From: Pseudomonas neuropathica
GTDB taxonomy: Bacteria; Pseudomonadota; Gammaproteobacteria; Pseudomonadales; Pseudomonadaceae
NCBI RefSeq assembly: GCF_015461835.1
Contig: NZ_JACOPX010000006.1
Span: forward strand, 124,001-188,000
Direction: 5' to 3'
Length of the DNA stretch: 64,000 nucleotides
Positions 44,042 to 53,540 of the stretch are shown here, piece after piece (within the stretch, counting starts at the first letter, position 1; every line of letters starts with the position of its first letter). Below the pieces are notes generated by a model. That model saw only the letters and a program-made list of their open reading frames with translations, did not search any database and was not told the origin of the DNA. The translations under genes were made by a program, and so were the position numbers.

Positions 44042-47000
44042 TTATGCCAATTCAAGCTCGGCATTCGCAGCCACTGCAGGCACTACCGCTTGCCCGCTCA
44101 ACGCCAGATCCAGCAGTTCACGGTTGGCCACTGCATACATGGCGTAATCCGTGCCGCTTGCCGCGCGGATTTCCACCAGCATGGCGCGCCAGCGCGAGAT
44201 CATGCTTTCGTGCTGTTCCATCCACAGCGCCAGACGTGCTTCCACGTCCAGTGTGCCGTCGCCCTGTTGCAGGACGGAGATGGTGATCGCACGTTGCTGC
44301 CAGTCGACGTCATCACGGAACGCTTCACGGGCCAGGGCCTGCCAGTTGTTTTCAACCGGCAGTGCGCTGATCTGTTGCAGGTACCAGGTGATGTCCAGCG
44401 CACTGCCCACGGCGAAGTAGGCCTTGGCCACTTCGGCAGGGTTCTGCCCGGTCACGTCGGACGCTTCGATGATCGGCAGCAAGGTGTACAGGTGCGAGGT
44501 GCCCGCCACCATACGCGCCAGCAATTCCGGCACACCGGCTTCGACGTACGCCTGATAACGCGCCTGCCAGTTTTCACGGATTTCGCCGCTCAGCAGTTCG
44601 TCGAGTTTCAGGCCCAGCTCTTTCAGGTGCGGACCGAAATGCGCGACGTCACGGGCAGCGTTCTGCTCGTTGCGACGGGCACGCAGGAACCAGCGCGTAG
44701 CGCGGCGGCCCAGACGCATCAGCTCGTCCATCAACTCCAGTTGCACATCAGCGCTGACTTGGTAGTCCAGCGCTTCGATCTGACGGAACCAGTGCGGGAG
44801 GTGGAAGATGTCACGCACGATCACGTAAGCACCAGCAACGTTCGCCGGGCTCATGCCGGTCGACTCTTTGAGTCGTTGAACGAAGGTGATGCCCATGTGG
44901 TTGACCAGGTCGTTGGCGATCTGGGTGCTGACGATCTCGCGCTTCAGACGGTGACGACGCATGGCTTCGGAGAACTTGCTGACCAGGGTCGGCGGGAACG
45001 CCGTTTCCATGTCGCGGGTCAGGTAATCGTCGTCCGGTACCAGCGAGCCCAACAGCTGCTCTTTGAGGTCGATCTTGCTGTACGAGATCAGTACCGACAG
45101 CTCAGGACGGGTCAGACCGTGGCCTTCGGCAATGCGCTCGTTGATCTGCTCTTCGGTCGGCAGGAACTCGATGGCACGGTCCAGCTTGCCACGGCCTTCC
45201 AGATCGCTCATCAGACGCTTGTACTCAGCGATGCGCGCATAAGCACGGCGCGCCGCCAGGGACAGGGCCTGAGTCTGCTTGTAGTTGTTGCCCAGCACCA
45301 GATTGCCGACTTCGTCGGTCATGCTCGCCAGCAACTGGTTGCGTTGCTTGTCGGTCATGTCACCGGCCTGAACCACTTCGTTCAGCAGGATCTTGATGTT
45401 CACTTCGTGGTCGGAGCAGTCCACGCCACCGGCGTTGTCGATGAAGTCGGTGTTGGAGCCGCCGCCATTCAGACCGAATTCCACACGACCCAGTTGGGTC
45501 ATGCCGAGGTTACCGCCCTCGCCCACGACTTTGCAGCGCAGTTCGTTACCGTTGACGCGCAGTGCGTCGTTGGCCTTGTCGCCGACGTCTGCATGGCTCT
45601 CGGTGCTGGCCTTGACGTAAGTACCGATACCACCGTTCCACAGCAGATCCACCGGCGCCTTGAGCAAGGCGTTCAGCAGTTCGGTCGGGGTCAGCTTGTC
45701 AGCCTTGATGTCGAAGCGTTCCTGCATCTGCGGGGAGATCGCGATGCTCTTCGCGCTGCGCGAGAAGATACCGCCGCCTTCGGACATGATGCTGGTGTCG
45801 TAGTCGGTCCAGGCCGAACGCGGCAGGTCAAACATGCGCTGACGCTCGACGAAGCTGGTCGCCGGGTTCGGGTTCGGGTCGATGAAGATGTGCATGTGGT
45901 TGAAGGCAGCGACCAGTTGCAGCTTGTCGGACATCAACAGGCCGTTACCGAACACGTCACCGGCCATGTCGCCGACGCCTACAACAGTGATGCTGTCTTC
46001 CTGAACATTGATGCCGCGCTCGCGGAAGTGACGTTGTACGCCAACCCACGCGCCTTTGGCGGTAATGCCCATTTTCTTGTGGTCGTAACCGGCCGAACCA
46101 CCGGACGCAAACGCGTCACCCAGCCAGAAGCCGTAATCGATGGCGATGCCGTTGGCGATGTCAGAGAAAGTTGCAGTGCCCTTGTCCGCTGCCACTACCA
46201 GGTACGGGTCGTCATCGTCGTGGCGAACCACGTTCAATGGCGGTACCAGCGCGCCGTCTTTCAGGTTGTCGGTGATGTCCAACAGGCCGGAAATGAAGAT
46301 GCGGTAGCAGGCGATGCCCTCGGCCGCGATCTCGTCACGGCTGCCGCCCAGAGGCAGGCGACGCGGCAGGAAGCCGCCCTTCGCGCCGACTGGCACGATG
46401 ACCGAGTTCTTCACTTGCTGGGCTTTTACCAGGCCGAGGACTTCGGTACGGAAGTCTTCTTCACGGTCGGACCAGCGCAGGCCACCACGGGCAACGTTAC
46501 CGAAGCGCAGGTGCACGCCTTCAACGCGTGGCGAGTAGACGAAGATTTCGAACTTCGGCACTGGCTTCGGCAGTTCAGGGATCGCGTGCGGGTTGAACTT
46601 GAAGCTGAAGTACGACTTGTTCTGGCCGTTGGCGTCAGTCTGATAGAAGTTGGTCCGCAGAGTCGCTTTGATCAGGTCGAGGTAACGACGCAGAATGCGG
46701 TCTTCGTTGAGCACCTGGACATCGTCCAGTGCGGTCAGAATCGCCTGTTCCAGGCGCAGTTGCTTGTCTTCCAGATCGTCGTCGCTGAGTTTGCGCGCCA
46801 GATAGAAGCGGGTCTTGAACAACCGGGTCAGCTCGCGAGCGATGTCGGTGTGGTTGTTCAGGGTGCTGGCGATATAACCCAGATCGAAGCCCAGACGAAT
46901 CTGCTTCAGGTAACGCGCGTAAGCACGTAGCAGCGCCACGTCGCGCCATGGCAGGCCGGCGGTCAGTACCAGACGGTTGAACGCATCGTTTTCGGCGTCG

Positions 47001-48937
47001 CCACGAACGATGTGGACGAACGCGTCCTGCAGGGTGTCGTTGAGTTGCTGGATGTCGAGGTCCAGACCTTCAGCGGCAGTGAACGCGAAGTCGTGAATCC
47101 AGAACTCGCGGCCATTGGTGTGACGCAGACGGTACGGGAATTCACCCAGCACGCGCAGACCGAGGTTTTCCAGAATCGGCAAGACGTCGGACAGCGCCAG
47201 CGGAGTGTCGGCGTGGTACAGCTTGCAATGCAGCTCGCGCTGGCCGGAGACCTGACCAAGCGGCTGATAGAAGCTCATCACCAGCGGATTTTTTTCGTTG
47301 AGGCTCAGCAGGTGCTGCATGTCGACCACGGCCGAATGCGCAGCAAAACGCTCGCGGTAGCCGGCCGGGAAGCCTTTCGGGAAGTCGGCCAGCACGTTGG
47401 TGCCGTGGGCTTCGCCGAAGCTTTCGACGGTCAGGGCGGCGTAGTCGTCCTGCCAGCTGCGGCAGGCTTGCACGACTTCTTTTTCCAGCAGCACCGGGTC
47501 GATGTCGAGACGGTTTTTCGGGTCGACACGCAGGATCAACTGCACGCGCGCCAGTACCGACTCAGAGAAGAAGGTCCAGAATTCGCAATCGGAAGCCTTC
47601 AGGCGCTCCATCAGCACTTGCTGGATCTTCTGGCGAACTTCAGTGGAATAGATGTCGCGCGGCACGTAGGCCAGGCAGTAGCAGAAACGACCGTACGGGT
47701 CTTTGCGCAGGAACACGCGGATCTTGTTGCGTTCCTGGATCTGCACGATCGACATCACGGTGGTGAACAGTTCGTCGACCGGGGTCTGGAACAGGTCATC
47801 ACGCGGCAGCACTTCGAGGACCTGCGCCAGTTCCTTGCCCAGGTGAGCCTTGGACTGGAAGCCGGAGCGACGCTCGATTTCCTCGACCTTGCGGCGGATG
47901 AACGGTATGACCCGCACGCTTTCGCCATACACCGAAGAGGTGTACAGGCCCATGAAGCGGTGTTCCTTGATGACTTTGCCGTCAGCGTCGATTTCACGGA
48001 TCGACACGTAGTCCGGGTAGGCCGGACGGTGTACACGGCTTGGGTGCGCAGCCTTGGCGAACGACAGCAGGGTCGGTTCGCGCAGGTAGCTGACGGCGTA
48101 GTCTTCGATGCGCAGGTCTTCGTAGGTCAGGCCGGTGCGCAGCAATTTGGTCAGGCCGAGGAAGGAGTTCTGGTCGTACTCGATGTGGCCGCCATCGGCC
48201 TGATCGGTAACCACGAATTCTTCGTAGCCGAGGAAGGTGAAGTGGTTGCCCACCAGCCATTCCAGGAAGCTTTTGATTTCGTTCTTTTCGTCGGCATCGA
48301 CGGCGAAGGCGCTGTTGTCGAGCTGGGTGAGGATGTCCTGCACCTTGGCTTTCATCGGCTCGAAATCGGCGACCGCGACGCGGACTTCACCGAGAACCTG
48401 TTCCAGCTCTTTGCTCAGCACATTCAGTTCGGCCGCGTTGGCGCAGCGGTCGATTTCCAGGTACATCAGCGATTCGTGCAGAACGCCTTCGCCGGTGCTG
48501 CCTTTTGGCAGGATTTCCAGCAGCTCGCCCTTGCTGCCACGGCGTACGCTGAGCACGGTGGTTTGCAGGGTGTGGATGCTGTAACCGCGACGGTTCAGCT
48601 CGGTACGGACCGAGTCGACCAGAAATGGCAGGTCATGGTGCAGGACTTCGACCGCAGTGTGGGTCGACTGCCAGCCATGACGCTCGTAATCAGGGTTGTA
48701 GACGCGCACTTGCGGTTGCGCGTGATCGAAGCGCTCAAGCAGGCGCCACGCAGAAAGAGTACAGCCAGCGAGGTCGGAGAGGCGACGTTGAGTCAGCTCG
48801 TCCAGAGAAATGATGCCGAAGAATTGTTCAGCGAACAGCGCCACTTGTGGCAGTGCCTGTTCACTGATGTGCTGCGCCAGTGCCGCTTGCAGTTGGTGCT
48901 GGAAGTCGGCTTTGCTGGCTGCGGTGAAGAACGCCAT
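44042..48937 (-). CDS. gdhB: NAD-specific glutamate dehydrogenase, 180-kDa class
   Basis: A 1631-residue enzyme of the large (L-GDH) class, which converts glutamate to 2-oxoglutarate and ammonium with NAD. The N-terminal ~700 residues carry ACT-like regulatory domains. The catalytic core lies at about 780-1250: RFGNVARGGLRWSDREEDFR, VIVPVGAKGGFLPRR, and the Rossmann region ITVVGVGDMAGDVFGNG. The C-terminal helical part completes the class. ATG 48937 with GGAG 9 bases upstream matches the usual MAFFTAASK-type start; the frame stays open to 49072. In P. aeruginosa the homologue (PA3068) is induced by arginine and is allosterically controlled. Monocistronic here, ending in a strong terminator. 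Confidence 0.95.
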   Translation of the reverse strand: MAFFTAASKADFQHQLQAALAQHISEQALPQVALFAEQFFGIISLDELTQRRLSDLAGCTLSAWRLLERFDHAQPQVRVYNPDYERHGWQSTHTAVEVLHHDLPFLVDSVRTELNRRGYSIHTLQTTVLSVRRGSKGELLEILPKGSTGEGVLHESLMYLEIDRCANAAELNVLSKELEQVLGEVRVAVADFEPMKAKVQDILTQLDNSAFAVDADEKNEIKSFLEWLVGNHFTFLGYEEFVVTDQADGGHIEYDQNSFLGLTKLLRTGLTYEDLRIEDYAVSYLREPTLLSFAKAAHPSRVHRPAYPDYVSIREIDADGKVIKEHRFMGLYTSSVYGESVRVIPFIRRKVEEIERRSGFQSKAHLGKELAQVLEVLPRDDLFQTPVDELFTTVMSIVQIQERNKIRVFLRKDPYGRFCYCLAYVPRDIYSTEVRQKIQQVLMERLKASDCEFWTFFSESVLARVQLILRVDPKNRLDIDPVLLEKEVVQACRSWQDDYAALTVESFGEAHGTNVLADFPKGFPAGYRERFAAHSAVVDMQHLLSLNEKNPLVMSFYQPLGQVSGQRELHCKLYHADTPLALSDVLPILENLGLRVLGEFPYRLRHTNGREFWIHDFAFTAAEGLDLDIQQLNDTLQDAFVHIVRGDAENDAFNRLVLTAGLPWRDVALLRAYARYLKQIRLGFDLGYIASTLNNHTDIARELTRLFKTRFYLARKLSDDDLEDKQLRLEQAILTALDDVQVLNEDRILRRYLDLIKATLRTNFYQTDANGQNKSYFSFKFNPHAIPELPKPVPKFEIFVYSPRVEGVHLRFGNVARGGLRWSDREEDFRTEVLGLVKAQQVKNSVIVPVGAKGGFLPRRLPLGGSRDEIAAEGIACYRIFISGLLDITDNLKDGALVPPLNVVRHDDDDPYLVVAADKGTATFSDIANGIAIDYGFWLGDAFASGGSAGYDHKKMGITAKGAWVGVQRHFRERGINVQEDSITVVGVGDMAGDVFGNGLLMSDKLQLVAAFNHMHIFIDPNPNPATSFVERQRMFDLPRSAWTDYDTSIMSEGGGIFSRSAKSIAISPQMQERFDIKADKLTPTELLNALLKAPVDLLWNGGIGTYVKASTESHADVGDKANDALRVNGNELRCKVVGEGGNLGMTQLGRVEFGLNGGGSNTDFIDNAGGVDCSDHEVNIKILLNEVVQAGDMTDKQRNQLLASMTDEVGNLVLGNNYKQTQALSLAARRAYARIAEYKRLMSDLEGRGKLDRAIEFLPTEEQINERIAEGHGLTRPELSVLISYSKIDLKEQLLGSLVPDDDYLTRDMETAFPPTLVSKFSEAMRRHRLKREIVSTQIANDLVNHMGITFVQRLKESTGMSPANVAGAYVIVRDIFHLPHWFRQIEALDYQVSADVQLELMDELMRLGRRATRWFLRARRNEQNAARDVAHFGPHLKELGLKLDELLSGEIRENWQARYQAYVEAGVPELLARMVAGTSHLYTLLPIIEASDVTGQNPAEVAKAYFAVGSALDITWYLQQISALPVENNWQALAREAFRDDVDWQQRAITISVLQQGDGTLDVEARLALWMEQHESMISRWRAMLVEIRAASGTDYAMYAVANRELLDLALSGQAVVPAVAANAELELA

Positions 48938-49441
48938 CTGTGGTACTCCGCTTAAGCTTGTTATTGATGGAAAGCGTCGCGTGCAACACCCCTTTCGGGG
49001 CTTGTGTCGCCCTGTTCCTGATTCTCGGGCAGAGGAAACAGGGGGACAGGTGGGTGAAGCTGGACGGGACACTCAGGTCACATTCACCTTCCATAGAATG
49101 AGCATCTGCAAAAGCGACTGCCAGCGGTGCCGACAATGCCTTTACGGGTGCTCATCCGTTGCGCAGCTTAAAGGGTGCGACAATGTGTCTGCTTGCGGTG
49201 CTGCGACATATTCGGTCATTGGCACGTAAACCGAGGGTCTGGCACCGGTAAACACTAGCAGTCGTGGCGGAAAATGTTGGTCTGAAAGCCCGTTTTTACG
49301 GTACATGCGTGCCAGAAATGACCATTGATCCATGTCGCGTTCACGACACATCCTCTGACACTCTCACATGCAGAAATTCCCGAGGACTGGCAGAATCGCG
49401 CCCATTAGCGAACTACACGCCCCCAGAGGCAGGAATTGACC
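48938..49441. other. Intergenic region between gdhB and the MoxR-side genes
   Basis: 504 bp between divergent genes. Short frames exist on both strands, but none has a convincing ribosome site or motif. It must contain the gdhB promoter and that of the gene at 49442. No operator could be recognised with confidence. Confidence 0.6.
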
Positions 49442-49795
49442 ATGCAAATGACCACCGCCCTACTGATCGTCAACCCGTGCGATGACGAAGAAGACAACAT
49501 GGCCATGCTCTGCTGCCACAGCGACAAGGGCGACATGTTCCTGATGAGTCGTTATCCGGATGAGGACGAGCTGGAGATCACTCTGGATGGCGAGCCTTCG
49601 ACGCTGGACGGGGTGAAAGTCACCCTGACTTCGAATCTGCTGAAGATCGAGATTGGTGCGGCGGATGCCGATGCGTTGAACGGGGATGATGTGCTGGAGA
49701 TCAGCTTTAACCCGGATATGGTGGATATGGATGAGGTGGTCGAGACCTTGACGAATATCCTGGATGGGACTGGCACCTTCATTAACGAAGTTTGA
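49442..49795 (+). CDS. Small acidic conserved protein of unknown function
   Basis: A 117-residue, strongly acidic protein (MQMTTALLIVNPCDDEED..., later PDEDELEITLDGEPSTLDGV and NPDMVDMDEVVETLTNILDG) with three Cys near the N-terminus. It has no signal peptide or membrane span. AGGA is well placed for ATG 49442. Its place between gdhB and the MoxR operon matches a conserved Pseudomonas hypothetical (PA3069 position in P. aeruginosa). Function unknown. Confidence 0.75.
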   Translation: MQMTTALLIVNPCDDEEDNMAMLCCHSDKGDMFLMSRYPDEDELEITLDGEPSTLDGVKVTLTSNLLKIEIGAADADALNGDDVLEISFNPDMVDMDEVVETLTNILDGTGTFINEV

Positions 49796-49808
49796 TGGCG
49801 CCCAGACT

Positions 49809-49888
49809 GGCCTCATCGCGAGCAGGCTCACTCCTACAGGTCGGTGTACGACGATCCAATGTAGGAGTGAGCCTGCTCGCGATGGGGC
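49809..49888. repeat. REP palindrome pair (GAGCAGGCTCACTCC type)
   Basis: GGCCTCATCGCGAGCAGGCT and AGCCTGCTCGCGATGGGGCC arms around a spacer of about 25 bases, same family as 18069 and 40248, just downstream of the small acidic protein gene. Confidence 0.92.
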
Positions 49889-50064
49889 CAGCACAGGCAA
49901 CCAATCACTCCCCCGCTACTAAATTCCAACAAATCCCCCAGTCATTTCCCGCACTTTGCGCAAAATGCCGTTAGTCGCCACCCCCCGCGATGGATTAAAG
50001 TAACGCCCCCAGCCCCGGCGTTATCCGAACGCCTGTGGCCACCCCTTTCCAGGAACAGTCACCG

Positions 50065-51024
50065 ATGGAACATCGTGAAGCGCTGCTGGCGCTGCGAACC
50101 TTTCTTTCAACGCAGATTCTCGGCCAGGAAAAACTCATCGAGCGTTTGCTCATCGCCCTGCTCGCCGACGGCCACATGCTGGTCGAGGGCGCTCCGGGTC
50201 TGGCCAAGACCAAAGCGATCAAAGAGCTCGCCGAGGGCATCGAAGCCCAGTTCCATCGCATCCAGTTCACCCCGGACCTGCTGCCGGCCGACATCACCGG
50301 CACCGAGATCTATCGCCCGGAAACCGGCAGTTTCGTGTTCCAGCAAGGGCCGATCTTCCACAACCTGGTGCTGGCGGACGAAATCAACCGTGCCCCGGCC
50401 AAGGTGCAATCGGCGCTGCTCGAAGCCATGGCCGAGCGTCAGGTCAGTGTCGGCCGCAGTACCTATGAGCTGTCGCCGCTGTTTCTGGTGATGGCCACGC
50501 AGAACCCGATCGAGCAGGAAGGCACCTATCCGCTGCCGGAAGCGCAACTCGACCGTTTCCTGATGCACGTGAAAATCGGTTTCCCGGACGCTGCCGTCGA
50601 ACGCCGCATCCTCCAGCAGGCCCGTGGCGAAGCGCTGAACGGCGAGACCAAGCCTGAACGCCGCGTCAGCCAGCAGGCGATCTTCGCTGCGCGCAAGGAA
50701 ATCCTTGGCCTGTACATGGCCGACGCCGTGGAGGAATACCTCGTGCAACTGGTCATGGCCACGCGCAACCCGGCCAAGTTCGACCCGGAAATGGCCGAGT
50801 GGATCGCCTATGGTGCCAGCCCGCGTGGCTCGATCGCCCTCGACCGCTGCGCCCGCGCCCACGCCTGGCTGGCCGGTCGCGACTTCGTCAGCCCGGAAGA
50901 CATTCAAGCGGTGCTGTTCGACGTGTTGCGTCACCGCATCATTTTGTCGTTTGAAGCCGAAGCCGCCGGCATCGATCAGGATCGGGTGGTGCAGCGGATT
51001 CTCGACGTCGTAGCCGTCGCTTGA
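50065..51024 (+). CDS. MoxR-family AAA+ ATPase
   Basis: A 319-residue MoxR chaperone-type ATPase: Walker A EGAPGLAKTKAIKEL, Walker B LVLADEINRAP, sensor 1 MATQNPIEQEGTYPLPEAQL and the C-terminal lid with SPRGSIALDRCARA. It probably remodels or metallates partner proteins together with the VWA proteins encoded downstream. Start ATG 50065 (AGGA about 11 bases before). First gene of a six-gene, tightly packed operon to 56910. Confidence 0.93.
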   Translation: MEHREALLALRTFLSTQILGQEKLIERLLIALLADGHMLVEGAPGLAKTKAIKELAEGIEAQFHRIQFTPDLLPADITGTEIYRPETGSFVFQQGPIFHNLVLADEINRAPAKVQSALLEAMAERQVSVGRSTYELSPLFLVMATQNPIEQEGTYPLPEAQLDRFLMHVKIGFPDAAVERRILQQARGEALNGETKPERRVSQQAIFAARKEILGLYMADAVEEYLVQLVMATRNPAKFDPEMAEWIAYGASPRGSIALDRCARAHAWLAGRDFVSPEDIQAVLFDVLRHRIILSFEAEAAGIDQDRVVQRILDVVAVA

Positions 51025-51029
51025 CCCCC

Positions 51030-51974
51030 ATGAACGCCCCCCTGCCGTCCGAACCGGGCATCCGCGTCAGCCTCGCCGAGCTGATTGAGATGCGCCACCG
51101 AGTGCGCGAAGTGCAGCTGTTTTCCACGCCGAGTCAGCGCAGCCCGCTGATCGGTCTGCATCACTCGAAATTCCGTGGCCGTGGCGTCGACTTCGATCAG
51201 GTGCGGGTCTATCAGGCCGGCGACGACGTGCGCACCATCGACTGGCGCGTCACGGCGCGCACGCAAGAGCCGCACACCAAGCTGTTCCATGAAGAACGCG
51301 AACGACCGATTTTCATCATGGTCGAGCAAAGCACACGGCTGTTTTTCGGCTCGGGGCTGATGTTCAAATCGGTACTGGCAGCGCAAGTAGCGGCGCTGAT
51401 CGGCTGGGCGGCGCTCGGCCACAACGACCGCGTTGGCGGGCTGGTGTTCGGCGACAACGAGCACTACGAAATCAAGCCTCGGCGCAGCAAACAGAGCCTG
51501 CTGCAATTGCTCAACCGTCTGGTCAAGGTCAATCAGTCGCTGCACAGCGAACGTGAGCCGGATCGCGATGCGTTTGGCGTGGCGCTGCGCCGTGCCCGTG
51601 AAGTGCTGCGCCCGGGCAGTCTGGTGATCGTCATTTGCGATGAGCGCGCGCTGTCCGACAGCGCTGAACAACAATTGAGCCTGCTCTCGCGCCATTGCGA
51701 TTTGCTGATGCTGCCGCTGTCCGATCCCCTCGATCACGCCCTGCCCGCCGCCGGTCTTCTCCGATTCGCCGAACGCGGCGCGCAACTCGAACTCGACACC
51801 CTCAACTTCGACCTGCGCCAGACTTATCGCGCCCAGGCCGAAGCACGCATCGCGCGCTGGGAATTGCTCGCGCAAAAGCTGCGGGTATTGCTGATGCCGC
51901 TGAGCACGCAAAGCGAGATGGTCGAGCAGATGCGCGAATTCCTCAATCCGCAGCGTCCGGGGAAAGGTCGATGA
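51030..51974 (+). CDS. DUF58 domain protein
   Basis: A 314-residue cytoplasmic protein with the DUF58 core (SKFRGRGVDFDQVRVYQAGD, DVRTIDWRVTARTQEPHTKL) and a VWA-like fold behind it (FIMVEQSTRLFFGSG, VIVICDERALSD). DUF58 proteins always accompany MoxR ATPases and BatA/BatB and are thought to be part of the same assembly. It starts 5 bases after the moxR stop, with a TTG at 51021 as alternative start. Confidence 0.92.
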   Translation: MNAPLPSEPGIRVSLAELIEMRHRVREVQLFSTPSQRSPLIGLHHSKFRGRGVDFDQVRVYQAGDDVRTIDWRVTARTQEPHTKLFHEERERPIFIMVEQSTRLFFGSGLMFKSVLAAQVAALIGWAALGHNDRVGGLVFGDNEHYEIKPRRSKQSLLQLLNRLVKVNQSLHSEREPDRDAFGVALRRAREVLRPGSLVIVICDERALSDSAEQQLSLLSRHCDLLMLPLSDPLDHALPAAGLLRFAERGAQLELDTLNFDLRQTYRAQAEARIARWELLAQKLRVLLMPLSTQSEMVEQMREFLNPQRPGKGR

Positions 51975-52468
51975 ACGGCCTCGAACAACTGCAACCGCTG
52001 ATCTCGCCGCCACCGATTGCCTTCTGGCCGCCGGCCCCGGGCTGGTGGCTGCTGCTTCTGTTGCTGCCGCTGCTGGGCTACGCCGTATGGCGTCTGCGCC
52101 GTTTCATCCCGATGAAGAAACGCCCGATCGTCCGTGCCGAACAGCCGCTCGACCCGGTGCGCATTGCCGCCCTCGCCGAACTGGCGCAAATGCCCAAACC
52201 CTACGACGGCGCGCCGGCCGGTGCGTGGTTGCAACAACTCAACGGGCTGCTCAAGCGTTTGTGCCGCAACCACTATCCCTACAGCCAGAGCCACACCCTC
52301 AACGGCCGAAAATGGCTCGCCTTTCTCGACAACCGTTGCCCGGCTGCCGGCCTCACCCGTTGGATGGTGCTGGTCGAAGGCGCGTACAAACCGGAATGCA
52401 AACTCGACGACAAAGCCATCGCCGGCCTGACCCAAGCGGTCGACACGTGGATTCGCAAACATGTTTGA
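51971..52468 (+). CDS. DUF4381-type membrane protein of the MoxR operon
   Basis: A 165-residue protein with one membrane span at about 23-42 (PGWWLLLLLLPLLGYAVWRL) after a proline-rich start (LISPPPIAFWPPAP) and a soluble helical domain (LAELAQMPKPYDGAPAGAWL). This is the DUF4381 layout found between DUF58 and the VWA genes in proteobacteria. ATG 51971 overlaps the previous stop as ATGA; it overlaps the next gene by 8 bases. Role in the complex unknown. Confidence 0.88.
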   Translation: MNGLEQLQPLISPPPIAFWPPAPGWWLLLLLLPLLGYAVWRLRRFIPMKKRPIVRAEQPLDPVRIAALAELAQMPKPYDGAPAGAWLQQLNGLLKRLCRNHYPYSQSHTLNGRKWLAFLDNRCPAAGLTRWMVLVEGAYKPECKLDDKAIAGLTQAVDTWIRKHV

Positions 52469-53540
52469 GTTCGCCTGGCCGTGGATCTTTGTGCTGTTGC
52501 CGCTGCCGTGGCTGATGCGTCTGGTGCTGCCAGTGGCCGACAGCGGCGAGCCGGCCTTGAAAGTCAGTTTCCTGTCGGACCTCGAAGGCCTCGCCCGCCG
52601 TCGCGCCCGCGCCAACCTGCCGGCGTGGCGCCAGCAAGCACCGTTCATGCTGCTATGGCTGTTGCTGTTGACCGCCGCCGCCCGTCCGCAATGGCTCGGC
52701 GAGCCGCTGCCGATTGCCGCCAGCGGGCGTGATCTGCTGGTCGCGGTGGATGTGTCCGGCTCGATGGACTTCCCCGATATGCAATGGCAGGACGAAGAGG
52801 TCAGTCGTCTGACGCTGGTGCAGCATCTGCTCGGTGATTTCCTTGAAAGCCGCGACGGCGACCGCGTCGGCCTGATCCTCTTCGGCAGTCAGGCTTATCT
52901 GCAAGCGCCGCTGACCTTTGATCGCCACACCGTGCGCGTCTGGCTCGACGAAGCGCGCATCGGCATTGCCGGCAAGAACACCGCCATCGGTGACGCCATC
53001 GGTCTGGCGCTGAAACGCCTGCGCCTGCGTCCGGCGCAAAGCCGCGTGCTGATTCTGGTCACTGACGGCGCCAACAACGGCGGCGAAATCGAGCCGCTGA
53101 CGGCGGCAAAACTGGCCGCCAGCGAAGGCGTGAAGATTTACCCGATCGGCATCGGCGCCAATCCTGAGGACAGCGGTTCAACCGGCCTGCTCGGCGTCAA
53201 CCCGAGTCTGGACCTCGACGAACCGGCGCTCAAAGCCATCGCCGAAGTCACCGGCGGCCAGTATTTCCGCGCCCACGACGGCAAAGAACTGCAAGCGATC
53301 AAAGACACCCTCGATCAGCTCGAACCTGTTACCCAGCAACCAACCCAGGCGCGCCCGGCACAAGCCTTGTATCACTGGCCTCTGGCGCTGGCGTTGTGGT
53401 TGAGCCTGTTGCTGGTCGCCCGTGAGTTGTGGCCGGACAACCCGCTGCAACGCCTGTTTACCAAGGAGCTGTATCTGCAAAGTCCGCTGCCTGACTGGCG
53501 TGAGCGCCTTAAGCGCCTGCGTCTGCGGAGGCGCCGATGA
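52461..53540 (+). CDS. VWA-domain membrane protein, BatA-like
   Basis: A 359-residue protein with an N-terminal membrane segment pair (FAWPWIFVLLPLPWLMRLVL; MLLWLLLLTAA near 65), a VWA domain at about 90-285 and a C-terminal membrane span (about 307-325). The metal-ion-dependent adhesion site is intact: DVSGSMD (DxSxS), a Thr in KNTAIGDAI and Asp in VTDGANNGG. BatA proteins face the periplasm and act with MoxR in envelope stress tolerance. Coupled on both sides by overlapping stop and start codons. Confidence 0.92.
   Translation: MFEFAWPWIFVLLPLPWLMRLVLPVADSGEPALKVSFLSDLEGLARRRARANLPAWRQQAPFMLLWLLLLTAAARPQWLGEPLPIAASGRDLLVAVDVSGSMDFPDMQWQDEEVSRLTLVQHLLGDFLESRDGDRVGLILFGSQAYLQAPLTFDRHTVRVWLDEARIGIAGKNTAIGDAIGLALKRLRLRPAQSRVLILVTDGANNGGEIEPLTAAKLAASEGVKIYPIGIGANPEDSGSTGLLGVNPSLDLDEPALKAIAEVTGGQYFRAHDGKELQAIKDTLDQLEPVTQQPTQARPAQALYHWPLALALWLSLLLVARELWPDNPLQRLFTKELYLQSPLPDWRERLKRLRLRRRR

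Noticed and set aside
43982..48955. Very long open frames opposite gdhB (982 and 647 residues)
   Set aside because: They mirror the codon structure of gdhB in a GC-rich gene, have no ribosome site or recognisable domains, and gdhB itself is certain.
49142..49351. 69-residue frame between gdhB and the acidic protein gene
   Set aside because: No recognisable motif or ribosome site; more likely part of the promoter region.
18000..50000. Regularly repeated palindromes considered as a CRISPR array
   Set aside because: The copies are scattered between genes as REP doublets and are not evenly spaced with unique spacers.
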